From an uncultured Agathobacter sp. (GTDB taxonomy: Bacteria > Bacillota > Clostridia > Lachnospirales > Lachnospiraceae), in NCBI GenBank assembly GCA_934307695.1, contig CAKRCS010000011.1:1-64000 (forward strand): a stretch of 64,000 bases of DNA, given 5' to 3'. The translations under genes were made by a program, and so were the position numbers. Under the pieces are notes generated by a model. It was not told the origin of the DNA. It searched no databases and saw nothing but the letters and a program-made list of their open reading frames with translations. Positions 34,244 through 42,390 of the stretch are shown here, in pieces. How positions within the stretch are numbered: position 1 is the stretch's first letter; each line of letters begins with the position of its first letter.

Positions 34244-35023
34244 ATGAGTAATATAAATGATGTGTCGATTGTGAAACAGCAATATGCTAATGCAAATAAT
34301 TTAAATACAAGAATTTCAATTCATGATAAATATTCGACAAATAAGATGGGGTTTGGAAATTGGATTGTTTCAAATTATAGAATTGATAAGGGGATGAACG
34401 TTTTAGAGCTAGGTTGTGGAACCGGCGATATGTGGAAAAACAGAGAGGGTTTGATAAAGTTATGTTCCAAATTGACGCTTTCAGATTTTTCCGAAGGAAT
34501 GTTATCAACAGCAAAAAATAATATAGGCGAGTGCAATAATGTTGATTATAAAGTTATTGATATTCAAGAAATTCCTTTTGCAAATGAAACTTTTGACGTC
34601 GTTATTGCAAATATGATGTTATATCATGTGCCTGATATACATAAAGGTTTGGCAGAAGTACGACGAGTGTTAAAGAGAGGTGGATTTTTTTATTGTGCGA
34701 CTTATGGAGAACATGGAATTATAGAATACCTTTCAAAAATGCTTTCGGCATATGGTGTTGAAGATAATATAAATAAGAATTTTACATTACAAAATGGATA
34801 TGAGATATTAAGTAAAACTTTTTCTAGAGTCGAAAAGCTAGAATACATTGATTCATTGGCAGTTACCAATATAGATGATATGGTGGAATATATTTACTCT
34901 CTTTCAAGTATGACATCATTAGATGGTGTGCCGAAGCAAGTCATAAAAGAGATTTTGATTAATAATACCACGAATGGAATTTTAAATGTGCCAAAGGAAT
35001 ATGGAATGTTTATATCGTCATAG
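34244..35023 (+). CDS. class I SAM-dependent methyltransferase
   Basis: A 259-residue methyltransferase of the UbiE/Methyltransf_11 type. The SAM motif is VLELGCGTGDMW, followed by LTLSDFSEGML, the acidic YKVIDIQEIPFANETFDVVIA and the post-motif block VRRVLKRGGFFYCATYGEHG. The substrate, probably a small molecule, is unknown. Its codons are clearly richer in A and T than those of the flanking genes (long runs such as AATATAAATAAG), suggesting transfer. It sits behind the palindromic element. Confidence 0.85.
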   Translation: MSNINDVSIVKQQYANANNLNTRISIHDKYSTNKMGFGNWIVSNYRIDKGMNVLELGCGTGDMWKNREGLIKLCSKLTLSDFSEGMLSTAKNNIGECNNVDYKVIDIQEIPFANETFDVVIANMMLYHVPDIHKGLAEVRRVLKRGGFFYCATYGEHGIIEYLSKMLSAYGVEDNINKNFTLQNGYEILSKTFSRVEKLEYIDSLAVTNIDDMVEYIYSLSSMTSLDGVPKQVIKEILINNTTNGILNVPKEYGMFISS

Positions 35024-35112
35024 GAAGCATCAAAACTAAGTTTATAGGTTTGACAGGACAATTATTTTGGCGCGAAAAAGTACGAAGCATGACGAAAAGG
35101 AGGACTCCAACA

Positions 35113-35661
35113 ATGAAATTCGATCCCATTGAAGTAAAGGACAAACTTGACCGGACGGTCATTTTACGAAGTGCGACACCGGATGATGCGGACGCGCTGA
35201 TTGATTATTTAAAGGTAACCACTGCGGAAACCCCGTATCTGATCCGCGAGCCGGAGGAGGTCACGCTAACACATGAACGGGAGGTGGCATTTATAAATAA
35301 TTGCCTGGATTCCGACAAATCCCTGCTACTGGTCGCAACAATCAATGGAAAGCATATCGGGAATTGCTCCTTAAATCCTATCGGAAGCTACAAAAGATAT
35401 GCGCACAGATGTGAGGTTGCAATCGCTTTGTATCAGGAATTTTGTGGGTGTGGCATCGGAAGGATCATGCTGGAGCAGGTGCTGGAAGTTGCCAAAAGGT
35501 TAGGCTTTGAGCAGGCGGAGCTTGAGGTTATATCGGATAACAAGAAGGCAATCGCACTCTACGAAAAGCTAGGCTTTGTAAAGTATGGGACATTTCCCAA
35601 TAATATGAAATACAAAAATGGGGAGTATGCTTCCGCGGACTGGATGATGAAAAAATTATAG
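35113..35661 (+). CDS. GNAT-family N-acetyltransferase
   Basis: A 182-residue acetyltransferase. The acetyl-CoA pyrophosphate loop is LYQEFCGCGIGRIMLEQ (Q-x-x-x-G-x-G), preceded by the beta-4 strand CEVAIAL and followed by ELEVISDNKKAIALYEKLGFVKYG, a standard GNAT end. The N-terminus VILRSATPDDADALIDYL is also typical of RimI-like members. Acceptor unknown. The ATG at 35113 has AAAAGGAGG nine bases upstream, so I do not use the in-frame ATG at 35050. Confidence 0.88.
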   Translation: MKFDPIEVKDKLDRTVILRSATPDDADALIDYLKVTTAETPYLIREPEEVTLTHEREVAFINNCLDSDKSLLLVATINGKHIGNCSLNPIGSYKRYAHRCEVAIALYQEFCGCGIGRIMLEQVLEVAKRLGFEQAELEVISDNKKAIALYEKLGFVKYGTFPNNMKYKNGEYASADWMMKKL

Positions 35662-35782
35662 ATGTTTCTTTCTTATCGTTTTGAGTATATTGGTTTTAAA
35701 TGCCCGTCTAGAATGAAAAAACTCTGTTTCCGAAATCGCCAGACTCATCGATGAAGACACTAAGAATTTTTTCTTTTGACAT
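35656..35782 (-). pseudogene. DUF3800 gene reduced to its two ends
   Basis: On the minus strand an ATG at 35782 with AGGAG upstream starts MSKEKILSVFIDESGDFG, the conserved N-terminus of DUF3800 proteins (the acidic FIDESGD motif of their RNase H-like fold). The frame stops at 35708. In another frame the next codons read RRAFKTNILKTIRKKHL and a stop at 35656-35658, which resembles the usual C-terminus of the family. The central 200 or so residues are missing. The remnant overlaps the stop codon of the acetyltransferase gene on the other strand. Confidence 0.6.
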
Positions 35783-35789
35783 GTAATCT

Positions 35790-35860
35790 CCTGCGTGTAT
35801 AGAAAATGGCGAGGTAAGTCCTCGCCACGACGGTGGACCAGAGCCTATTGGCTAGCCCAA
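35790..35860 (-). ncRNA. candidate structured leader RNA of the lost DUF3800 gene
   Basis: On the minus strand three adjacent hairpins can form: AGCC-AATA-GGCT, CCAC-CGTC-GTGG and TGGCGAGG-ACTTA-CCTCGCCA, ending about 25 bases before the DUF3800 start codon. Several distinct conserved RNA motifs upstream of DUF3800 genes have been described by comparative genomics. I cannot assign this one to a class by eye. The structure is intact although its gene is deleted. Confidence 0.55.
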
Positions 35861-35867
35861 AGATAAT

Positions 35868-35898
35868 TATATAGTAACAGGTTTGGCTGAAAAGTCAA
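35868..35898 (-). promoter_or_regulatory. promoter for the orphan leader RNA
   Basis: On the minus strand TTGACT (35893-35898) is followed 19 bases later by TATATAAT-like sequence (35866-35873). Its start site would fall right before the three-hairpin element. Confidence 0.5.
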
Positions 35899-35980
35899 TA
35901 TGTTTGAATACGACTTTTGTAATATTATATGCAACCAAAAAGTTGTTATATACATTTTATGCCCTTTTGAAAAGGACGTA

Positions 35981-37195
35981 TTACTTTGTCAAATCCATGG
36001 TTACGGCGCATAGCATACTGCCCGGCAATGGATCATCGCAGGTGGCGCCAATGTAGTCCTTTCCTAACAGATCATAGAAGTTTCCGCTGATATTCAGATC
36101 CGGGAGACGCCCGATGAGTTTGCCGTTTTCCATCAGGTAGGACATCTGTACCGGGGAGGCAAAATGCCCGTCGGGTGTGGTGTCACCGCCGGATGCCATG
36201 ACAACGTACACGGCTTTGCCGGGAACAAGTGCGCTCAAAGTCGGTGCAGTCGGCTCAACGTAAAAGCGATTGAAACCCAGACATGGTACACCATCGTAAG
36301 TGGATGCAGCGGTTCCGAGATTCGGCAGTTTAAAGGTGTCGGCTGATTTTTTTGTGGTCAAAAGCCCGGTCAGTATTCCCTTGTCTATCAGTGTAGGGCG
36401 AAAATCGGATGCCACGCATCCCTCATCATCAAAGAAGCAGGCACCGGCATTTGTCTCTGGGTTCATATCATTTCTCAGAGTGAGTTTGTCTGAAAATGCC
36501 TTTTGTCCGAGTCTACCACTGAGCAGTGATGCGCCGGAGACATACATTTCCGCTACAAACTGCTGCAAAAATGTCCCAAACAGGCTGGAGGCTTCCATCA
36601 TAACAGGATAGCGTCCCGGAGTAAAATCAGCGGGCGTGTAAAAAGCATCGTATTCTTTTTTGAACTCCGAGAGCAGTGCATCCGCATCAAAGTGATTGCC
36701 GTTATAGCTGAAACCGGTGTCAAAAAGATTACCGGAACCGCGATTTTGTGCGAGCAGCTGGATATCTACATTGCGTCCGGAGCTTGTCAGATGGCGTCCA
36801 AGAGAGTTGTGATATTCTTTTCGCTTGTAGTTCAGGCTTATCTTATTTGAAAAAGCAAAACGCGGACACTCTTCATTCAGATGATCCAGAAAATCCTGCA
36901 TCGTGGGGATCAGTTTGGCAACTGGAATGATCTCCTCGTCGTGCATGAGTTCCTGCTCCAGTGCGCCATCCGGCATACATGGATATGGGATGCCGAGTGC
37001 CAGTGCCTCGGTGGCTTTTCCTGTCAAAGCTTTCTCGTCCGGAGCTCCGAGGCAGCCGGCTACGCCGATACAGCCATTTTCATATACGCGGACGGTGCCT
37101 GTCGTCTCTTCCTGTTCGCGGAAGCTATCAATTTTACCGTCAGTGACGTTAAGCGTGACGGAATAATGTGTATTTGTTAAAAATTCTTTTTCCAT
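35981..37195 (-). CDS. TldE/PmbA-like protease subunit
   Basis: A 404-residue member of the TldD/PmbA family, the subunit without the metal-binding motif. Blocks include RNRGSGNLFDTGFSYNG-like, LTLRNDMNPETNAGACFFDDEG and PGKAVYVVMASGGDTTPDG. Together with a TldD partner it forms a heteromeric metalloprotease that degrades or matures small unfolded peptides. It follows the TldD-like gene by 11 bases, so the two are co-transcribed. No peptide precursor gene was recognised nearby. Confidence 0.83.
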   Translation of the reverse strand: MEKEFLTNTHYSVTLNVTDGKIDSFREQEETTGTVRVYENGCIGVAGCLGAPDEKALTGKATEALALGIPYPCMPDGALEQELMHDEEIIPVAKLIPTMQDFLDHLNEECPRFAFSNKISLNYKRKEYHNSLGRHLTSSGRNVDIQLLAQNRGSGNLFDTGFSYNGNHFDADALLSEFKKEYDAFYTPADFTPGRYPVMMEASSLFGTFLQQFVAEMYVSGASLLSGRLGQKAFSDKLTLRNDMNPETNAGACFFDDEGCVASDFRPTLIDKGILTGLLTTKKSADTFKLPNLGTAASTYDGVPCLGFNRFYVEPTAPTLSALVPGKAVYVVMASGGDTTPDGHFASPVQMSYLMENGKLIGRLPDLNISGNFYDLLGKDYIGATCDDPLPGSMLCAVTMDLTK

Positions 37196-37206
37196 GTTTT
37201 CTTACC

Positions 37207-38544
37207 TCACTGTACATTCATAGAAGAAACGCGGACATAAGGACCGCCGAAACCAACCGGCAGATTCATCTGTTCCATCTTGCCACAGCCGCCTGTCACA
37301 AATGACAACAGATGCACATCGCGTGTCAGACCATCGATCAAGCCAAGAGTTTCAAAAACAGAACCTGTCAGCACGCTGATCTGTACAGGGCGTCCGAGCT
37401 TGCCATCGACTATTTCGTATGCAAGATGGGGTGCTATGGTAAAAGTACTCATTCCGCTGCCATGCCGGATCGTCTTGATAAAATATCCTTTTTGGATCGG
37501 CGCGATCAACTGATCGAAATCCATATCGCCACCCTCGATGTATGTGGTGGTCATGCGCACGATCGGTTCAAATGTGCAGTCGATCGCGCGCGCATTGCCG
37601 GTCGGGGCTTCGTCAAGAGCTGCGGCAGTCTGTGCATTATGCAGCCGTCCTGCCAATATGCCGTTTTTAATTAAATAATTTTTGCGGGCGCGGGTTCCCT
37701 CATCGTCATACGGAACATAGCCGCAGCCGGGGAGAGATCCACATTCGGCGATGGACAGGATAGGTGAACCAACGGTTTTTCCCAGCTGCCACTCATCGCG
37801 CATTGATTTATCGGAGAGCATGAAATCGGACTCGGACTTGTGACCGAACGACTCATGGGCAAAGACACCAGCAGCTTCGGGAGAAAGAACCACAGAATAT
37901 TTTCCGGGAGTGACCGGCACAGAGGTGCGCATAAACGTTGCCTGCTCTGCGATTGAGGCGCGGATCTCTTCCGCCAGCCCCTTTAACTCCTCAAAGTGGG
38001 TAGCTCCTTTCTGCCAGAGCCCGGAGAATTTCTTCTCACCTTCTGTCATGCTGCAGGAGAAGGACAGACCGCAGGTTTGATAATCATATACAATATCTGC
38101 ACCGAGGCTGGACTGGAAGTGGAACACACTATTGCGGTCAAGGTAAGTACCCTGCGGCAGAGTAACGCAGGAATCCTCGGAGAGCAATGGCAGATATGAC
38201 AGCAGGAGTTCCTGCTTGTCTTTGGAAGAAATATCCCGCACAGAACAGTCTGTAAAGCACATTACCGAGTCTTTGTTGCATTCAAAACGGCGGACGATGG
38301 AATCGTCAAGAATCTGCGTATTCGGTGTGGCGGCAGCGTATAGACCGTCCAGCGTCTTTTGTAAGTGCGCAAGATCGGTCACAGATGCGTAATACCACAT
38401 CTTGCCGTCGTATACCCGCAGAAATGCACGGCGTTCCACGCGCGTTTTCATTTCTTCCAGAATGCCGGCTTTATATGAAATCGTAGTCCGGCTGCGATCC
38501 TCAATCCGCACGTCTGCATAAAAATCATCTTGGAATTTAACCAT
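37207..38544 (-). CDS. TldD-like zinc metalloprotease subunit
   Basis: A 445-residue TldD-family protein carrying the active site HESFGH (HExxxH) in VFAHESFGHKSESDF and the downstream metal-ligand cysteine in VTGGCGKMEQMNLP. VPYDDEGTRARKNYLIKNGILAGRLHN is a conserved family block. It is the catalytic half of the TldD/TldE pair; the family processes modified peptides such as microcin B17 and the antitoxin CcdA in E. coli. SD AAGGAGGATTCC lies directly upstream. First gene of the two-gene minus-strand operon. Confidence 0.87.
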   Translation of the reverse strand: MVKFQDDFYADVRIEDRSRTTISYKAGILEEMKTRVERRAFLRVYDGKMWYYASVTDLAHLQKTLDGLYAAATPNTQILDDSIVRRFECNKDSVMCFTDCSVRDISSKDKQELLLSYLPLLSEDSCVTLPQGTYLDRNSVFHFQSSLGADIVYDYQTCGLSFSCSMTEGEKKFSGLWQKGATHFEELKGLAEEIRASIAEQATFMRTSVPVTPGKYSVVLSPEAAGVFAHESFGHKSESDFMLSDKSMRDEWQLGKTVGSPILSIAECGSLPGCGYVPYDDEGTRARKNYLIKNGILAGRLHNAQTAAALDEAPTGNARAIDCTFEPIVRMTTTYIEGGDMDFDQLIAPIQKGYFIKTIRHGSGMSTFTIAPHLAYEIVDGKLGRPVQISVLTGSVFETLGLIDGLTRDVHLLSFVTGGCGKMEQMNLPVGFGGPYVRVSSMNVQ

Positions 38545-38612
38545 AAAAGGAATCCTCCTTAGAAAAAGATAACAATATAATTATACTATCTGACTATGGC
38601 ATTTCAATACTT

Positions 38613-38658
38613 ACAATCCATGTTTCCACTGTAACGGTGGTAACATGGATTGCTTTTT
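38613..38658 (+). terminator. intrinsic terminator-like hairpin
   Basis: CAATCCATGTT-CCAC pairs with GGTGG-AACATGGATTG and is followed on the plus strand by CTTTTTGTGTT. Both flanking genes are on the minus strand, so it most likely ends the kinase transcript from the other side, where the T tract is poor, or ends antisense transcription. Confidence 0.6.
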
Positions 38659-38672
38659 GTGTTAAAATGTTG

Positions 38673-39755
38673 TTATATGCGGAAGCATAAAACCTCTATG
38701 ATGGCGAGAATGATAAGAAGCGAAAAGACGATTGTAATATCAAGCAGTATGACACCAAGATAATGCAGCAGGCGGTACTTGCTCTTACATAACGGAAACG
38801 TGCGCTGTACATCGAGGTAATTAAAATGGCAAAAAATGATAGACAAAAACATTGCAAGCACGAAAAAGCGTTCCAGCCACAACTGAACTCCGTAGGTATT
38901 TTTGAAGGTCAGCGACAGGCAGAGCCAGAGCAGAAAGAGGTATACAACGGAGGCTATTACCATTTTCCAAGGCGTTTTGGTACGAAAACCGGGAGGAAGT
39001 GCGTTCGGCTTGGTGACGGTTTTATCAGGAACCGTGTGCTGCGGCTTTTTCAGAACGTTACGAGCCTGTGAAGCCGGAAAAACAGGAAAGGCTAATTCCT
39101 GGCGTAGTTCCGGCACAGACTGATATCTGGATGCCGGCGTTAGCTGGGTGCATTTTTCTATGATTGGGTCAAACTCACTGGTGGGATATGTAAGGCTTGA
39201 GACCATTTCCCGAAGGACGATCCCCAGTGAATAGATATCTGTCTGTGGAGAGGAAGAACCAAAACCAAACTGTTCAGGGGCAGCATAGCCCGGCGTACCC
39301 AAAAGGATTGTGTCAGAAGGTGCATCCTTGTGGAATTGTTTTGCAGCATTGAAATCCAGCAATATCGCATAATCGTAAGCCGTAATAACAATATTGGAGG
39401 GCTTGATGTCGCGGTGGATGATGGAAGGTGTCATGGAATGCAGTAGCTGGAGGGTATCGCATAGCATGAGCATATATTTTCGGATAGCGGGAGCGGTCAG
39501 CTCGGAATTGTTGATCTTATCCAGCAGGGAAACCCCACTTACATATTCTTCAATAAGAATGAGCTGTCCATCCTGTTCATAGTAGTTAATGATCCGGGGA
39601 ATACCTGCAATGGGATTTCGGTACAACTGCTCATATACACTGATATTATATACATCCAGTATCTTTTCCACATATATTTTGTGGGTGGTTGTGTGTTGTA
39701 CGATATATATTTTATGTGCTTCATTCAGAGTGGATATTGTATTGTAAGCGTCCAT
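38673..39755 (-). CDS. membrane Ser/Thr protein kinase, non-canonical
   Basis: A 360-residue protein: Hanks-type kinase domain to about residue 220, a proline-rich linker, and four hydrophobic segments from about residue 262 to the end. Lys31 (VEKIL), HRDIKPSN at 114-121 and the APE motif (YAAPEQFG) are present. Two features depart from the rule: the glycine-rich loop has no glycines (STLNEAHKIYIV) and the DFG motif reads DFN (134-136), keeping the metal-binding Asp. There are no PASTA repeats. It may be active in an altered way or serve mostly as a scaffold. Divergent from a helix-turn-helix-like gene. Confidence 0.85.
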   Translation of the reverse strand: MDAYNTISTLNEAHKIYIVQHTTTHKIYVEKILDVYNISVYEQLYRNPIAGIPRIINYYEQDGQLILIEEYVSGVSLLDKINNSELTAPAIRKYMLMLCDTLQLLHSMTPSIIHRDIKPSNIVITAYDYAILLDFNAAKQFHKDAPSDTILLGTPGYAAPEQFGFGSSSPQTDIYSLGIVLREMVSSLTYPTSEFDPIIEKCTQLTPASRYQSVPELRQELAFPVFPASQARNVLKKPQHTVPDKTVTKPNALPPGFRTKTPWKMVIASVVYLFLLWLCLSLTFKNTYGVQLWLERFFVLAMFLSIIFCHFNYLDVQRTFPLCKSKYRLLHYLGVILLDITIVFSLLIILAIIEVLCFRI

Positions 39756-39819
39756 GCGAAGGCATACCTTTCGTGTTCATTTGTAGTAATAGCATAAGTA
39801 TAGCAGATGGGAGAGAATT

Positions 39820-40281
39820 GTGAACGAAAAAAATACAAAAGAACTTGTAGACATTCTTGGCAACACGCATGTATCGGAATTTGACCGGTATTGCAGGGAA
39901 CAAAAGGAGAGCATGGTTACCGGGGATCATGCTTTCTCCGAATACATAAAGCAATTATTGAAAGAAAAAAAGATTACACAACAGATGGTATTTTTGAAAG
40001 CGGATATTCCGGAGCGTTATGGATACAAGCTTTTATCCGGAGAGAAGCATACAAGGCAAAGAGATGTGATCTTGCGGATCTGCTATGCTGCAGGTCTGAC
40101 GCTTGACGAGACACAGCGAGCCTTGCACAAATATGAGATGCCGCAGCTTTATGCGAAAGTACCGAGAGATGCTCTGCTTATGCTTATTTTTAATGAGCGT
40201 CCGGGAGGCATTATCGAAGTAAATGAGCTGCTTCAGAAAAATGGAATGGAAATGCTAAGAACAAGCGGCGTGCAGGAATAA
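39820..40281 (+). CDS. hypothetical helix-turn-helix-like protein
   Basis: A 153-residue soluble protein that I do not place in a named family. Residues about 45-105 (YIKQLLKEKKITQQMVFLKADIPERYGYKLLSGEKH...VILRICYAAGLTLDETQRAL) look like an XRE-type helix-turn-helix with the usual tail. The start is a GTG at 39820 with GGGAGAGA upstream. It is divergent from the membrane kinase, a pairing that suggests it is a partner, substrate or regulator of that kinase. Confidence 0.7.
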   Translation: MNEKNTKELVDILGNTHVSEFDRYCREQKESMVTGDHAFSEYIKQLLKEKKITQQMVFLKADIPERYGYKLLSGEKHTRQRDVILRICYAAGLTLDETQRALHKYEMPQLYAKVPRDALLMLIFNERPGGIIEVNELLQKNGMEMLRTSGVQE

Positions 40282-40369
40282 AATGCAACTTGCCACCTCC
40301 GCGGGGAGAACCGATCGGAATATGTAATGGTATAATATCCCAAGAAAAACACGCAGGAGGATCAAGTGA

Positions 40370-41338
40370 ATGAAAAAAAGAAAAAAGATAATCGCATTGG
40401 TGCTTAGTATTACCATGGCAGCAGTATCGCTGATGGGATGCGCTTCAACGGATGGAGACAAAAAGACGGTGGTCAATTCGGGAGATAAAGCAGGGGATGT
40501 TTCCAACAAAAACGAGGCGGGAAGTGACACTGAAGAAAATGGAGTGGAAAGCACCACCGAGGAAAAATCGGATTCTGATCAAGCATCGAAAATGGCAGAG
40601 GTGACGATCCAGGAGCAGGTGCTTATTGACGAGGGTGGAATTAAAATTACTGCAACAGAGTATGAAACAGATAGTATATGGGGTGATGGAATCAAGCTGT
40701 TGATCGAAAATGATACCGATAAGGATTATACGATCGGATGCGATGCCCTGATCGTAAATGATTACATGATTTCAGACTTATTTGTTGCAGATATTGCTGC
40801 AGGGAAAAAGGCAAACGAAACCATGCATCTGTCAACCTCGGAACTGGAGGCAGCGGGCATTGATGTAGTAGGCAAGATAGAGATGTATTTCCACGCATAC
40901 GACTCCGATTGGGACAATCTGTTTCAGAACGAGTATTGTGAGATCGAGACCTCAGAATTTGCAAATATGGATACCACTCCAAACGATGAGGGAGCGGAGC
41001 TTTACAATACAGATGGAATCCGTATTGTCGGAAAAACAGTTGATGAAAATTCATTCTGGGGAACCGCAATCTTACTTTACATTGAAAACACATCCGGTCG
41101 GAATGTTGGAATCAGTGTAGATGATGTGTCCATCAATGGATTTATGATGGAGCCGTTTTTCTCAACAACTGTGTATGATGGGAAAAAGGCGATTGACGAC
41201 ATTACGATATTCTCGTCCGATCTGGAAGATAACGGAATTGAATCGATTGAACAGGTAGAGCTAAAGTTTCATATTTATGATGCAGACAGCTATGATACGA
41301 TCACAGATTCGGATGTGATTACTTTTTCAGCAGAATAG
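40370..41338 (+). CDS. lipoprotein with duplicated beta-domain
   Basis: A 322-residue lipoprotein: signal peptide with the lipobox ending at Cys24 (LMGC), an acidic low-complexity linker to about residue 80, then two related domains. The repeats align at IKITATEYETDSIWGDGIKLLIEN and IRIVGKTVDENSFWGTAILLYIEN, and again at VNDYMI/INGFMM and KIEMYFHAYD/QVELKFHIYD, so one domain was duplicated. Function unknown. A TATAAT at 40331-40336 lies upstream, without a clear -35 box. Confidence 0.78.
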   Translation: MKKRKKIIALVLSITMAAVSLMGCASTDGDKKTVVNSGDKAGDVSNKNEAGSDTEENGVESTTEEKSDSDQASKMAEVTIQEQVLIDEGGIKITATEYETDSIWGDGIKLLIENDTDKDYTIGCDALIVNDYMISDLFVADIAAGKKANETMHLSTSELEAAGIDVVGKIEMYFHAYDSDWDNLFQNEYCEIETSEFANMDTTPNDEGAELYNTDGIRIVGKTVDENSFWGTAILLYIENTSGRNVGISVDDVSINGFMMEPFFSTTVYDGKKAIDDITIFSSDLEDNGIESIEQVELKFHIYDADSYDTITDSDVITFSAE

Positions 41339-41367
41339 TACAATACAACAAAACGGAGGAAGTTAAA

Positions 41368-41730
41368 ATGAAGGTTTGGAAGTTAGTTTCGGGGATTTTA
41401 TCAATTATCTTATTTGTTCTGGTATCGTTCCAGTCCTGTGCGGCAGGCGTGGCAAATGCATTGGAGGATAATGGAGAGATATCCGGAACCGCGGGTATTC
41501 TGGTGGCGATACTCATGCTGGCTGGCGGTATTGTTTCAATCGCCACACGCAATTCAAAGGGAAAGGGCGGCAATATCGCGCTGATCGTTCTTTTTGGACT
41601 GGCAGCGCTGATCGGTTTCTGCAATTACGGCAGCTATTCCGATCTGGCAATCTGGTCGGGCTGGTGTCTGCTCAATGCAATACTTGCAGTCGTTGCAATG
41701 TTGACAGGAAAAAAGAAAACAGAAGAATAG
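41368..41730 (+). CDS. hypothetical four-span membrane protein
   Basis: A 120-residue protein with four hydrophobic segments (about residues 5-25, 42-60, 68-86 and 92-112), an N-terminus like a signal anchor and a basic end (TGKKKTEE). Similar small proteins are common in Clostridia but I recognise no function. SD CGGAGGAAG is strong. It is 29 bases after the lipoprotein gene and probably co-transcribed; a terminator follows. Confidence 0.72.
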   Translation: MKVWKLVSGILSIILFVLVSFQSCAAGVANALEDNGEISGTAGILVAILMLAGGIVSIATRNSKGKGGNIALIVLFGLAALIGFCNYGSYSDLAIWSGWCLLNAILAVVAMLTGKKKTEE

Positions 41731-41740
41731 ATATTTCTTG

Positions 41741-41770
41741 GGCGGGAGATGTGAAGTCTCCCGCCTTTTT
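41741..41770 (+). terminator. Rho-independent terminator
   Basis: GGCGGGAGA pairs perfectly with TCTCCCGCC around TGTGAAG and is followed by TTTTT, just after the membrane protein gene. Confidence 0.92.
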
Positions 41771-41896
41771 CATTTTACTAGGAAATTCCTTTTCCTAGTA
41801 AAATGAAAAAACTCCGCAGGGATGCGACCCGTGTGGAGCTGAAGATGCACTTGCGTGCCCACACGGGTGCGCAAAGAGTTACAAAGCGACTCTTTG
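41771..41896. repeat. cluster of three inverted repeats
   Basis: CATTTTACTAGGAAA (41771-41785) and its exact complement (41791-41805) form a 15-bp inverted repeat with a 5-base spacer. Next ACCCGTGTGG (41827-41836) pairs with CCACACGGGT (41859-41868), enclosing GCAC-TTGC-GTGC, and then CAAAGAGT (41872-41879) pairs with ACTCTTTG (41889-41896). No coding frame is visible. It could be a non-coding RNA, a small palindromic mobile element or an operator region. Confidence 0.6.
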
Positions 41897-41920
41897 TTCT
41901 TTATGGGAAAATATTGCGAA

Positions 41921-41988
41921 AAGTATAAAAAAGTATAAAATAGTAGAAAAAGTATAAAAAAGTATAAAGAAATATAAAAAGTATAAAA
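41921..41988 (+). repeat. phased AGTATAAAAA direct repeats
   Basis: About seven copies of a 10-11 base unit AGTATAAAAA, some with one change, run up to the ribosome-binding site (GGGGG) of the MazG-like gene. The unit carries a -10-like TATAAA each time and an A tract at helical period. Confidence 0.75.
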
Positions 41989-42000
41989 TGGGGGACTTAA

Positions 42001-42336
42001 ATGAACATCAACGAATACCAGCAGCTTGCCATGACAACCCTAAATCCGGCACTAGATAAAAAGGATGTGCTCATCAACAGTGTCATGGGCTTGTGCGGAG
42101 AATCCGGGGAAGCGATCGACATTGTAAAAAAGTGGCTGGCGCAGGGACATGAGCTGGACAAGGAACATCTGGCAAAGGAGCTTGGGGACATTGCATGGTA
42201 TCTGGCGGAGGCGGCAACTGCGTTGGACATCCCGCTGGAGGACATTCTGCAGGCGAATATCGATAAGCTGAAAAAGCGATACCCGGAAGGCTTTGACACA
42301 AAGAGGTCGCTCGTCAGACAAGACGGAGACATATAA
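42001..42336 (+). CDS. MazG-like nucleotide pyrophosphohydrolase
   Basis: A 111-residue all-alpha NTP pyrophosphatase. The metal-binding acidic residues are in GLCGESGEAIDIVKKWL (E-x-x-E) and LAKELGDIAWYLAEAA (E-x-x-D), the arrangement of MazG-like enzymes that hydrolyse non-standard or excess nucleoside triphosphates. Length fits single-domain members. Preceded by the repeat-rich stretch described above and followed at 55 bases by the RsmH-like gene. Confidence 0.87.
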   Translation: MNINEYQQLAMTTLNPALDKKDVLINSVMGLCGESGEAIDIVKKWLAQGHELDKEHLAKELGDIAWYLAEAATALDIPLEDILQANIDKLKKRYPEGFDTKRSLVRQDGDI

Positions 42337-42390
42337 GGAAGGCAGAACCAAACGTTCTTCCCCATATTTTAGTTTGGAGGATAAAGATAC

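Noticed and set aside
38613..38658. Small RNA gene ending in the strong plus-strand hairpin
   Set aside because: No promoter or further structure was found on the plus strand upstream between the two minus-strand genes.
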